NCBI GenBank assembly: GCA_046598395.1
Contig: JBKJIQ010000006.1
Location: 14,133 to 78,132 of the forward strand
Origin: JAENVU01 sp046598395
GTDB lineage: Bacteria; Actinomycetota; Acidimicrobiia; IMCC26256; JAENVU01
Direction of reading: 5' to 3'
DNA: 64,000 nucleotides
A program made the position numbers and the translations under genes. Positions 52,928 to 62,004 of the stretch are shown here, one piece after another. How positions within the stretch are numbered: the stretch's first letter is position 1; every line of letters starts with the position of its first letter. A model generated the notes under the pieces. It was not told the origin of the DNA. It made no database searches and was given only the letters and a program-made list of their open reading frames with translations.

Positions 52928-54382
52928 TCATGGGGAGGGCCGAGCACCACAGGGGGCCAAGGAACCGAGTGCCGGCACCGTGTATTCGGGCTTGGTTTCC
53001 GGCGGCCCGTTGGGGTTTTGCACCGCAAACGCATAGACGAAGATCAGCGGTGCCCGGGGTACCGGGGGTGCCTCGCAGAATCGGCTTCGGTGTCCGTGCG
53101 CGCGATTGCGCGAGTCGGTCATTGCAGAGATGCCGTCGACCCAACGGAATGGATCTGCGTTGCCCACGATCGTGGACTGGTTCCGCGAAACGACGGCGTT
53201 CGTGACCGGATGACCGAGCATCTGCGTGCGGTAGGGCGTCCCCACGATGATGGCATGGTGCGTGCTGTCGGGGCCGGCGAACTGATTCCCGACCAAAGAC
53301 GCGCCGTCGTCCTCCACCCGGATTCCGTAGGTGAGGTTGTCGAAGGTGTTGGATCGAACCGAGTTGTTCGCCGCCCGATCAAGCGTGACGGCGAGGATCG
53401 GTCCCGCGGCATACGGCACATCGCTGCAATCCATCGGGTAGACGTTCTCACCCATCCGCGACGCGATCCACACGCCGGTCTCACCTCCCGTGATGAGATT
53501 CTTCGAGATCCAGTTGTGCTCCGAGCCGTATCGGTGCTCCACCCACGAATCGGGGTTGGTATGCACGTTCTCACCACAGTTCGTATAGAGGAACACACCA
53601 CCGGCGGAGTTCCCGACGATCCAGTTTTGGGAAATCTGATTCTCGCGTGAACCATCAACCGCGATGCCCTCCCGTCCGGGACCCCAGAACCGGAACAGAA
53701 CACCGCCGAGGCTCCCCGTGTCGCCCTCGGGACCGTTCTCCTTGAACCCATTCCCCGCGATCACGTTGTGCGCGATCACGTTCGCGCGCGACCCGGCATC
53801 GAGGTAGACACCCGTTGAGCCTGAGCCGCTGATGATGAGTCGCCGCATCGTGGTCTCGCTCACATAGTCGTCCACATAGATTCCGACGCCCACAGAGTTG
53901 GTGAACGTGCTGTCTTCGATCACGATATTGCGGAGATGGTGGTCGTACTCCCGGCCCGCGGTGAGCGTTCGGAAGCCCTCGCGACGAAGGTGAACATTGT
54001 TGAAGAATCCGTCAACACGGCAATTGCGGATCGTGACGTTCTCCATGTCGACGTCGACCGGCGTACTCACGAAGATGCCGATGGCACGGGTTCCGACCGA
54101 ACCCTTGATCAACGCCCCGCGACAATCCAACACAACGTTTGACGCGGTGATATCAAACCCACCGGTGTAGGTGCATCCCGGGTCGAGATCCGAACTCACG
54201 GCGATGGTGACGCGCGCCGCGGCCTGGGCACACGAGATTGTCGCGGCCGAGATCACCGTTGGGTTGGGGCCCTCGGCGACCGCGGTCGCAGCCGATCCGA
54301 GGCCCAGGGCCACTCCCAGTGCCGCGGCCAGTACCACGGTCACTATCCGCTTTCTCACCCTCGCCCCCGTTTCGCCCGTCAC
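52928..54382 (-). CDS. Secreted right-handed beta-helix protein (NosD/pectate-lyase-like)
   Basis: A 484-residue exported protein. A signal peptide is clear (RKRIVTVVLAAALGVALGLG ending near AVAEG). The body is built of NosD-like coils: NVVLDCRGALIKGSVG, VTIRNCRVDGFFNNV, NIVIEDSTFTNSVGVGIYVD, NVIAHNVIAGNGF, NQISQNWIVGNSAGGVFLY, NWISKNLITGGETGVWIA. Such folds act as surface adhesins or polysaccharide lyases; no catalytic residues are recognised. GTG 54358, after GGGGGCGAGG, is a good alternative start. It is near another large exported protein (54995). Confidence 0.83.
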   Translation of the reverse strand: MTGETGARVRKRIVTVVLAAALGVALGLGSAATAVAEGPNPTVISAATISCAQAAARVTIAVSSDLDPGCTYTGGFDITASNVVLDCRGALIKGSVGTRAIGIFVSTPVDVDMENVTIRNCRVDGFFNNVHLRREGFRTLTAGREYDHHLRNIVIEDSTFTNSVGVGIYVDDYVSETTMRRLIISGSGSTGVYLDAGSRANVIAHNVIAGNGFKENGPEGDTGSLGGVLFRFWGPGREGIAVDGSRENQISQNWIVGNSAGGVFLYTNCGENVHTNPDSWVEHRYGSEHNWISKNLITGGETGVWIASRMGENVYPMDCSDVPYAAGPILAVTLDRAANNSVRSNTFDNLTYGIRVEDDGASLVGNQFAGPDSTHHAIIVGTPYRTQMLGHPVTNAVVSRNQSTIVGNADPFRWVDGISAMTDSRNRAHGHRSRFCEAPPVPRAPLIFVYAFAVQNPNGPPETKPEYTVPALGSLAPCGARPSP

Positions 54383-54420
54383 ATCTCGCCATTGGGCTGG
54401 GCAACCTACCCTTGTTCCGC

Positions 54421-54918
54421 ATGACCGAGAACGCCCTGCATCAACTCCGAACCGTCGAACTCGACTTCCTTGCTACCGCACCCGTGCGCTTCACCTATGA
54501 GGTGGAACTCCCCGCGTCTGTGGAAGTGGTGTTCGCAGCAATCAGCGCGGACCCGTCGACGTGGACATGGTTTCCCGGCCTCACCGATGGTCGTTACGAA
54601 AGCGAAGCGCCCCACGATGTGGGCACCCGCCGTGCGATCTCGCGGGAAGGCAGCGTGTACCGGGAGACGATGCTGGCGTGGGAGGCACCGAACCGCTGGG
54701 CCTACCGAGTGGACGAGAGTTCCGAAACCACCTTCGATGCCCTGGCCGAGGATTGGGTGATGGAACCACGCGGCGACCAATCAGTACTCCGCTGGACGTT
54801 CGCCGTCGACCCACAACCGGAACTCGCGGTGCTGATTGCCGGGGCCGGCGAGGTAATCGGGACGGTCTTCGCCAACGCGATGGTGAGCTTCGCGGAGCAC
54901 CTCACCAAGACGGCCTGA
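54421..54918 (+). CDS. SRPBCC-family protein
   Basis: A 165-residue START-like protein: PVRFTYEVELPASVEVVFAA, DPSTWTWFPGL, VGTRRAISREGSVYRETMLAWEAPNRWAYRV (in sections), VLRWTFAVDPQPELAVLIAG and a C-terminal helix. It is predicted to bind a hydrophobic ligand; nothing shows which one. It is divergent from the beta-helix gene (38-bp gap). Confidence 0.82.
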   Translation: MTENALHQLRTVELDFLATAPVRFTYEVELPASVEVVFAAISADPSTWTWFPGLTDGRYESEAPHDVGTRRAISREGSVYRETMLAWEAPNRWAYRVDESSETTFDALAEDWVMEPRGDQSVLRWTFAVDPQPELAVLIAGAGEVIGTVFANAMVSFAEHLTKTA

Positions 54919-54994
54919 CGGGGTAACGGCCTGACGGCCTTGGTCCCCGACACTCGCTCGTGGTCGGTCGGCCGGCCAGTCGGCCACCCCGCGA

Positions 54995-57900
54995 CTAGTG
55001 AATAACGATCGACCCTCCGGAGATTGCCTGGGTGGCCGAGGCGTCATCAACGGCACCGGACTGGTTGTCGTAGAGCACTGCGCCGGTCGAGGTCTTCCAC
55101 ACCTTGATCCGGAAGCGGTCCGAAGTCGAGGTGTTTCGGCCATCGATGACCGACACGATGAACTCATAGCCCGAGACGCCGTTCACGCTGCCGGTCCCGC
55201 GGTAGTAAGCCTTGGTCTTCGGGCCATCGACGACCAAGACGGTGTAGGCGGTGGAGTGGAGGTTGAGCGAAACACTGGTGGTGTTGTCGTCGTCCCAACG
55301 GTCACCGCAACGGTTGCGTTCGTTATTGTCATCGTCGCGTCCATGCGGCTTCTGGACCCGGAGCTGGAACTCGGTGTTTCCGGTCGGAATGGTGGCGGTC
55401 GGCGACGGGTACCGAGCGACGAACCCGAAGTTCCCGCGACCAACGATGTCGGGGTCGGTGGCGTTGTTCGGCGTGTATGCGCCGGACGGCGAGTTGATCC
55501 AACCGCCGCCGGTCACGAAGCTCTGACTCCGGTTGTAGATGACGATGGATGTCGTGGCCGTTGCCACCACCACGCCACCGTTGTCGTCGGTGATGGTGAC
55601 CGAGACCGCATACGTCCCCGGACTCGCATACACATGCGCGGCAGTCGCGGACCCGCTCCCCGAGAACTCACTCACGGTCCCCGATGAGGTCGTGGCGTCG
55701 CCCCAGCTCACGGTCGCGGTATGGGTGTCGTTGCGGCCCACGTCGGCGAAGGTCGTGAGCACATTGGCAGCGCCACCAAGGGGCACGGGTGCCACCGGCA
55801 CGGTGAGGGCTCCCACCGTCGGTGCAACATTCGCCACGTTGATCGTGGCGGTACTCACCACGGCCGGGTTCACCGAGTCCGAGACGGTCAGCCTCGCGGT
55901 CACCACTGCGTCGTCGTTGCACGTGACCGCAGGCGTCAAGGTCGTGACCGCGGTCGCGGTGCACGCGGTTCCCGCTCCACCCGTCCACGTGAAGGTCCAC
56001 GCGATTGCGAGCGGATCACCATTCGGGTCCGATGCAGTCCCGGCGAGGGCGGTGGGCGCGCCTTCCAGCCCGGCGTAGGGACCGCCGGCATTGACGACCG
56101 GCGCACCGTTGACGACCACCGTGGCACCGCTGGTAGCAGTGCCACCGTTGTCGTCGGTAATCGCAACCGTGACTGTGTAGGACCCGGCAATGTCGTAGCT
56201 GTGAGACGCACTGGTCGAACCGCTTCCGAGACTCTCGGTCACGGTCCCGCTCGACGACGTTGTGTCGCCCCAGTTCACGCCGGCGATGTGGGTGTCGTTC
56301 GTTCCCAGGTCCGCAAACGGCGCGGAGATGTTGACGGGCGAGCCGACCCCGACGGTTCCCGCCGGGACGGTGACCGCGCCGATGGTCGGGTTGGCATTGC
56401 TCACCACCAGGACTGCGGTGTCGACCACCGCGGAGTTGATCCCGTCACTCACCGTCAGCGTCGCCGTGACCGTGGCGTTGTCGTTGCAGCTGACCGACGG
56501 GGTGGCGGTCACGGCGCCGGTTGCCGTGCAGACGGTCCCGAGCGATCCGACGGACGCAAAGGTCCAGGCAACGTCGAGCGGATCTCCATCAGCATCATTG
56601 ATGGACGCCGACAATGTGGTCGGTGAACCCTCGATCCCGGCGTACGGGCCTCCGGCATCCACAACGGGCGGCGCACTGACCACCACCGTGGTCGTGGCGC
56701 TGCCCTTGCCGCCGTCCTTGTCGTTGACGGTGACCTTCACGATGTAGGTACCTGGCGTGGCGTAGCTGTGCGAACCCGAGGCAGTTCCGCCCGCGCCGAG
56801 CGTCTCTACCACGGTTCCGGTCGATGAGGAGGCGTCGCCCCAGGTCATCGTCGCGGTGTGGTCATCGTTCACACCCTCATCGGCGAACGCGGCTGAGAGC
56901 GCCACCGTCCCTCCGACGGCCACCGGATTCGGTACCACAACCGGAGCCGAAACCGCGGGCGGCGCGTTCACGATGGTCACGATTGCGGTGTCGAGGACCG
57001 GAGGATTCACGCCGTCGGTCGCGGTCAGGGTCGCGGTCACCGTGGCATCGTCGGTACACGTCACGATCGGGGTCAAGGTGGTGTCGCCCGTGATCGAGCA
57101 CACCGTGCCGACGTCTGCGCCAGACACCGTTGTGTTCCAGGCGATCGTGAGGGCATCCGCATCCGGGTCGACGGCAGTTCCATTCAGCGTGACCCCGGCG
57201 CCCTCGACCCCGTCGTAGGGACCGCCGGCGCCGACAGTAGCGACGCCATTAACCACGATGTCGGTACTGGTGGACACGGATTCGCCGTCGTCATCGGACA
57301 CCGTGACCACCACGTGGTACGTGCCGTGGGTGGCGTAGACGTGCGCGGCGCTGGCCGTTCCGGCACCCGCCGATTCTGTGACAGTTCCGGCCGTCGTGGA
57401 GGCGTCGCCCCAGGAGACCGTGGCCGTGTGAGTGTCATTGGTGCCGACATCCGCGAGAGTCAGCCCCAGCGACACCGTGCTGCCCGTCGGTACCGGACTC
57501 GCCGATGCCACCACCGGTGAAACCGTGGGCGCGACGTTGGCGACGGTGAAAATCGTGGTGCGAACAACGACCGGATTAATGCGATCGGTCACCATCAGGG
57601 TTGCGGTGACGGTGGCGTCGTCGTTGCAGGTGACGAGCGGTGTCAGCGTGTCAGTCCCCGTGGCTGCGCAGTTCAACCCTGGGTCACCGCTCGAACTAAA
57701 GGACCAACCCACGTCGAGCGTGCCGTCGTCGGGGTCCGTCGCAGCGGCATCGAGCAGAACACCGTGACCCTCGGTGCCCGAGTAGGGACCGCCGACATTC
57801 ACAATCGGCGTTCCGTTCACCACGATGTCGGTCGTGGTCGACGTGGTACCACCGTTGTCATCGGTGACGGTCATCGTGACGGGAAACACACCGTAGGTTC

Positions 57901-60127
57901 CGAAGATATGGGACGCGCTTACCGTGCCGGTACCGACACTCTCCACCACCGTGGCACTCGACGACGTGGCGTCGCCCCACGTGACCGTCGCGGCGTGGGT
58001 GTCGTTCGTTCCTGCATCGGCGAAACTCAGGGAGACGGAAGCCGAAGTCCCGATCGGGACCGGACCGCCCGGCGGAACCAACGCCGAGATCGTGGGCGCG
58101 ACATTGCCGACCTCCAGCATTGTGGTACTCACGACCGCCGGGTTGATGCCGTCGTTCACATTCAGGGTTGCCGTGACGACCGCGTCATCGTTGCAACGCA
58201 GCGTGGGAGTCAGCGTGTCCGCACCGGTTGCGGTGCACACGGTTCCCGAGTCGCCGGTCCACGTGAAGGCCCAGGCCGTGATAAGCGAGTCGCCGTCGTG
58301 GTCGGACGCGTCCCCGGAAAGGGAGAGCACGGCACCCTCTTCGCCGACGTAGGGGCCGTTCGCGGCCGCGCTCGGAGCACTATTGACGATCAGTGACACC
58401 GTCCCGGTGTCGATCCCGAGGTCGTCATCGGTGAGCGCGACTGTGATCGTGTATGCGCCGGGGGTGGCGTACGTATGGGTCGCGTTGAGAATGCCAGACC
58501 CGCCGGACTCGGTAATCGTGGCCACCGATGACGTCAGGTCGCCCCAGGTCACGGTGGCGGTGTGGGTGTCGTTGATTCCGCCGTCGGTGAATGGCGCGCC
58601 GACCGAGACCACCTGCCCGGTGGCGATCGGTCCCGCGGTCACAGACACGCCACCGAGGACCGGCGCCTCGTTGTCGATGGTGACGGTCGTTGAGGAAGAG
58701 ACCGCCGGGTTGATGCCATCGCTCGCGGTCAGCCCGGCCGCGACGACCGCGTCGTCGGTGCAGGTGATGCTTGGGATGAGAGACGTCGGGCCCACCGGGG
58801 TACAGGTGCCGCCGGCATCCAATCCGGAAGGCGTGAAAGTCCAGTTCGTGCTGAGGGCGTCGTTCTCCGGATCAACCGCCGTGCCGACGAGACCGACCGG
58901 CAACCCTTCGGACCCGTTGTAGGGCCCGCCCGCATCGGCGGTCGGCGGACCGTTCACTGCAACCTGTGTGGAAGCGGACACGGTGCCGAGGTCATCGTCG
59001 GTCACGGTCACGGTCACGGTGTACACACCGGGCGCGGCGTACACGTGCGACCCGGATGCAGTGCCGTTGCCACCGGACCCGGTGACGGCACCGGGCGAGG
59101 AAGTGGTGTCACCCCAGGAGATCGTGCTGGTGTGGGTGTCATGTGAGCCGGGGTCGGTAAAGGGCGCGCTCACGCCGGCCGCCGTGCCGAGTGGGACTGC
59201 CCCAACCGGAGCCACCAGGGTTCCGAGGGTGGGGGCCACGTTGCCGACCGTGACGTTGGCAACGGACGTCACGGCGGAGTTCACGCCGTCGTTGACCGAG
59301 AGGGTCGCGGTGACCAGCGCGTTGTCGTTGCACGTCACTGCGGGCGTGAGGGTTGTCGTTCCGATTGCCGAACACGACGTGCCCGGTGAACCAACGGAGG
59401 TGAAGTTCCACGACTTCGTGAGTGCATCGCCATCGGCATCCGACGCGGTACCGGCGAGGGTGACCGGCGTCCCCTCGGCCGCGGCATACGGGCCGCCGGC
59501 GTTCGCGATCGGCAGGCTGTTGTGACGCGTCAAGATTCGCACCTGATCAAAGCCGAACCCAATGTTCAGGTTGACCTGCACGGTGCGAAGGTCCGGCAAG
59601 ATGATGATGTCCGGAAGGGGCGCCTCCCCAATCTCGAGGTTGCGATTGATATTGCCGGTTGGGTACACAGTGCCTGGAGCGCCGAGGATGTCGCTTCCGT
59701 TCAGCTTCCTGACCGTGACCATCACGCCGATGATCTGAGTCGGGAACGTGACGGTGCCGCTGCGGAACACGGTCCCGGTCGTCGTGTTGTCGCCGTGGAG
59801 GAAGTGACTGTCGACCACGGTGCCCGCGGCGAGGGTGGACGGGTGGATGTCGCTGATTTGGTCGTAGACGCCCGCCGTACTGATATCGACGCCGAGACTT
59901 GAGGCCAACGTCAGCCCTTGCCGCTCATTGAAAGCGAAGATCGAGGAGGGCGATTCGAACGCTCCCGGCACCACCGACGGCGGTGCCGCGACCAAGACCA
60001 CCGCTCCCGATGTCGAGCCGATGACAGCTCCCGCAGTCGCGGTCCCGGCCACCACTGTCCCGGATGCCAACGTCGCGGCAAGCAACGCAGCCCGAATACG
60101 CCTTGGTCCCTTGCCCATTAGCCCCAA
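54995..60127 (-). CDS. Giant secreted protein with seven paired PKD/Ig-like units
   Basis: A 1710-residue exported protein. The signal peptide is RIRAALLAATLASGTVVAGTATAGA. An N-terminal domain of about 180 residues (SIFAFNERQGLTLASSLGVD) is followed by seven tandem units of about 190 residues. Each unit is an Ig-like domain opened by GGPY-x-G-x-EG (third unit ANGPY) with a Cys pair, and a PKD domain opened by APT and containing WGD and SHxYxxPGxYTVTVTVTDDD-type strands. The C-terminal domain has FVTGGGWINSPSGAY and FRIKVW, ending SIVIH. There is no LPXTG or TM anchor. It probably forms an extracellular or surface fibre. Confidence 0.88.
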   Translation of the reverse strand: MGLMGKGPRRIRAALLAATLASGTVVAGTATAGAVIGSTSGAVVLVAAPPSVVPGAFESPSSIFAFNERQGLTLASSLGVDISTAGVYDQISDIHPSTLAAGTVVDSHFLHGDNTTTGTVFRSGTVTFPTQIIGVMVTVRKLNGSDILGAPGTVYPTGNINRNLEIGEAPLPDIIILPDLRTVQVNLNIGFGFDQVRILTRHNSLPIANAGGPYAAAEGTPVTLAGTASDADGDALTKSWNFTSVGSPGTSCSAIGTTTLTPAVTCNDNALVTATLSVNDGVNSAVTSVANVTVGNVAPTLGTLVAPVGAVPLGTAAGVSAPFTDPGSHDTHTSTISWGDTTSSPGAVTGSGGNGTASGSHVYAAPGVYTVTVTVTDDDLGTVSASTQVAVNGPPTADAGGPYNGSEGLPVGLVGTAVDPENDALSTNWTFTPSGLDAGGTCTPVGPTSLIPSITCTDDAVVAAGLTASDGINPAVSSSTTVTIDNEAPVLGGVSVTAGPIATGQVVSVGAPFTDGGINDTHTATVTWGDLTSSVATITESGGSGILNATHTYATPGAYTITVALTDDDLGIDTGTVSLIVNSAPSAAANGPYVGEEGAVLSLSGDASDHDGDSLITAWAFTWTGDSGTVCTATGADTLTPTLRCNDDAVVTATLNVNDGINPAVVSTTMLEVGNVAPTISALVPPGGPVPIGTSASVSLSFADAGTNDTHAATVTWGDATSSSATVVESVGTGTVSASHIFGTYGVFPVTMTVTDDNGGTTSTTTDIVVNGTPIVNVGGPYSGTEGHGVLLDAAATDPDDGTLDVGWSFSSSGDPGLNCAATGTDTLTPLVTCNDDATVTATLMVTDRINPVVVRTTIFTVANVAPTVSPVVASASPVPTGSTVSLGLTLADVGTNDTHTATVSWGDASTTAGTVTESAGAGTASAAHVYATHGTYHVVVTVSDDDGESVSTSTDIVVNGVATVGAGGPYDGVEGAGVTLNGTAVDPDADALTIAWNTTVSGADVGTVCSITGDTTLTPIVTCTDDATVTATLTATDGVNPPVLDTAIVTIVNAPPAVSAPVVVPNPVAVGGTVALSAAFADEGVNDDHTATMTWGDASSSTGTVVETLGAGGTASGSHSYATPGTYIVKVTVNDKDGGKGSATTTVVVSAPPVVDAGGPYAGIEGSPTTLSASINDADGDPLDVAWTFASVGSLGTVCTATGAVTATPSVSCNDNATVTATLTVSDGINSAVVDTAVLVVSNANPTIGAVTVPAGTVGVGSPVNISAPFADLGTNDTHIAGVNWGDTTSSSGTVTESLGSGSTSASHSYDIAGSYTVTVAITDDNGGTATSGATVVVNGAPVVNAGGPYAGLEGAPTALAGTASDPNGDPLAIAWTFTWTGGAGTACTATAVTTLTPAVTCNDDAVVTARLTVSDSVNPAVVSTATINVANVAPTVGALTVPVAPVPLGGAANVLTTFADVGRNDTHTATVSWGDATTSSGTVSEFSGSGSATAAHVYASPGTYAVSVTITDDNGGVVVATATTSIVIYNRSQSFVTGGGWINSPSGAYTPNNATDPDIVGRGNFGFVARYPSPTATIPTGNTEFQLRVQKPHGRDDDNNERNRCGDRWDDDNTTSVSLNLHSTAYTVLVVDGPKTKAYYRGTGSVNGVSGYEFIVSVIDGRNTSTSDRFRIKVWKTSTGAVLYDNQSGAVDDASATQAISGGSIVIH

Positions 60128-60261
60128 CCTCCGCTATTTGGCTCGCCCCTGCAGGCGACCCTCAACCCACCTGGCGTGGACCCTACGACCTAGGCCTCCG
60201 ACGCGCAAGCATCAGGCGGGCCGGTCTTGGCACTGGAGACCATCACGTAGGTCATGCAACC

Positions 60262-60975
60262 ATGACCGTCGTGACCGCGTCCGCCAAGCTCATGACGCGG
60301 GCGAGCAACGCTCACCCGTTGGAGCAAACGGCGCGGGCTGTCGTCCGGGGCGTACTGCGTGAGAGTTCGGCCGACTTTGATTCCGCACTGGATGCACTGC
60401 GATCGGGCATCTCTGCTGAGGCGGTGCACCACGAGCGCGTCACAATCCGGCGAGCCCAGAGCGCCTTGGGCCTGGGGAACAAGGCGTTTGCTCGCGGCTC
60501 GGCCGACGTGCTGGACCGCGAGTTGGCGTGGATGATGGCCGCGCTCGACGACCGGCGCGATCTCGACGTCTTGGTCGCGCGGCTCGAGGAGTTGGGCGCC
60601 AACGATGAGCTCATCGCAGAGTTTCGGCGCGATCGATCCGCGGCGACCGCCCGCCTGGTGGCGCTTCTCGCGTCGGATCGGTGCCAACGGCTGGCCGAGA
60701 TACTGCGCGCGACGGCACAACGTCCATCGACCGTGCCACAGGCCGATGACTCCGCTCGGCGGCGGCTGCGCCCCATCGTACGCCGACGGTGGCGGAAGCT
60801 CAAGCGAGCTGTCGACGCGCTCGACCAGCACCCGACACCGCAGCAACTCCACCACGTCCGCATCCTCGCGAAACGGTGCCGCTACACCTGCGAGATCTGT
60901 GAGATCCCGTTCGGTGCGCCCGCGCGCACCGTGGCGCACCGGCTCGGTCGTCGGGAGGTGATCGGACGGCTCTGA
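60262..60975 (+). CDS. CHAD-domain protein, apparently C-terminally truncated
   Basis: A 237-residue helical protein of the CHAD family, which binds inorganic polyphosphate. Conserved histidines and basic helices are seen: AVHHERVTIRRAQSALGL (the HxxRVxxRR-type element), LDRELAWMMAALDDRRDLDVL, and RRRLRPIVRRRWRKLKRAVD followed by LHHVRILAKRCRYTCEI. After GAPARTVAHRLGRR the sequence stops within 7 residues. CHAD domains normally continue with two more helices (about 50-70 residues), so the end is probably lost by deletion. The stop overlaps the start region of a ParA remnant. Confidence 0.65.
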   Translation: MTVVTASAKLMTRASNAHPLEQTARAVVRGVLRESSADFDSALDALRSGISAEAVHHERVTIRRAQSALGLGNKAFARGSADVLDRELAWMMAALDDRRDLDVLVARLEELGANDELIAEFRRDRSAATARLVALLASDRCQRLAEILRATAQRPSTVPQADDSARRRLRPIVRRRWRKLKRAVDALDQHPTPQQLHHVRILAKRCRYTCEICEIPFGAPARTVAHRLGRREVIGRL

Positions 60976-61570
60976 TCATCTCGTTACTCAGCATCAAAGG
61001 CGGCGTCGGCAAGACATCGGCCACCGTCAATCTCGCGGCGCAGGCCGCGATCGGAGGTCTGTGAACCTTGGTCGTAGACCTCGCTCCACAAGGAGGTGCG
61101 ACCTACACGCTCGGAGTAGACGACCAGCTCAGCGGGGGCGCCCGGACCATGGGGACGAAGGGTTTTGCGCTCAAGCAAGCCATCGTGCCGACTCCGTGGC
61201 TCGAGATCGACCTCGTGCCCGCCGATTTCTCCCTGCGCCACCTCGATCTCGATCTCTCGGCCGCGGCAAACCCAAACGCCGCCTCGCCGAGATCGTGCGC
61301 CCGGTCAGCAACCGATACGACGCCATCTTCATCGATTGTGCGCCCGGCCTCACCCTGGCGAACGAGAGCGCGGTCCGAGCATCGAACCTCGTGCTCGTTC
61401 CCGTCCTCCCGGCGACACTGCCGATGCGCGCCTTCGAGCAGCTCTGCGCCTACGTGCAAGCCAACCGGCGATTGCGCGATCTTTGGCGCGACGTCCGGCG
61501 ACGAATGCTCGCCCCCGGCATCGGGGGTGCCAGCACCCTCGACCCCAAGGTTTCGTTCGTGGCCGAGTGA
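60972..61570 (+). pseudogene. ParA/MinD-like partition ATPase remnant
   Basis: Frame 0 from CTG 60972 gives IISLLSIKGGVGKTSATVNL with the deviant Walker A of ParA proteins (KGGVGKTS). It then hits TGA at 61062 and continues TLVVDLAPQGGATYTLGVDD and LEIDLVPADFSLRHLDLDL. Near 61266 the homology shifts to another frame: RLAEIVRPVSNRYDAIFIDCAPGLTLANESAVRAS, VLPATLPMRAFEQLCAYV, ending at 61570 well short of a normal ParA C-terminus. A nonsense codon, a frameshift and a missing tail make this a decayed gene. Confidence 0.78.
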
Positions 61571-62004
61571 ACCCATGCGCTGGATGATCCGTGCCCTGCT
61601 GGGTCGTGACCATCGTGGACGCTGCGCATTCGATCCGCCGGGAGCGTCCCGCCCGGTTCGCCAGTATCCGACTTCCCGGGAGCGCGACGCAGCACACGCT
61701 GACCATCGGGTCACCGTTGGGTGCACCGCCACCCATGCGCGCGGCGCTCGTGGCTGCCGATCGCCGAGGCCGGACCAACCTCGTGGTTGCTGGCTGCGAT
61801 GTTCATCACCGGCATCCTCGGCGAGGTCGACACCTGGGCCGATCTGGGTATCCAGTGGCGGGGCACGATCCCAACCTTGGGGCGGTAGGGGACCAAGTCA
61901 GGGTTCGCGATCAAAATGTCGTCGACCGCCACGCACAGTTCGGTTCGCGAGAGATCTAGGTCAAATGACTCAAGCCCTTTCTATTCTGGGACGAGTAAGG
62001 GCCC
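61571..62004. other. 434-bp stretch without a supported gene
   Basis: Several short open frames exist on both strands, including a 73-codon one at 61711-61932 minus, but none has convincing composition, ribosome site or recognisable motif. The + frame containing PTSWLLAAMFITGILGEVDTW (about 61765-61890) looks protein-like and may be another gene fragment. The last 60 bases, AT-richer than the surroundings, probably hold the promoter of the gene at 62005. Confidence 0.5.

Noticed and set aside
55500..59520. Regularly spaced repeated DNA that might suggest a CRISPR array or satellite
   Set aside because: It is coding: the repeats are in frame and encode PKD/Ig-like domains of about 570 bp per unit, far longer and more diverged than CRISPR repeats.
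61711..61932. A 73-codon minus-strand ORF downstream of the ParA remnant
   Set aside because: The first 30 residues look protein-like, but the end is shadow-like. There is no ribosome site and the region is littered with gene fragments.
61960..62000. TCAAG...GACGA words resembling a sigma-28/WhiG-type promoter before the secreted protein gene
   Set aside because: The match is loose and rests on memory of similar words; there is no independent evidence.
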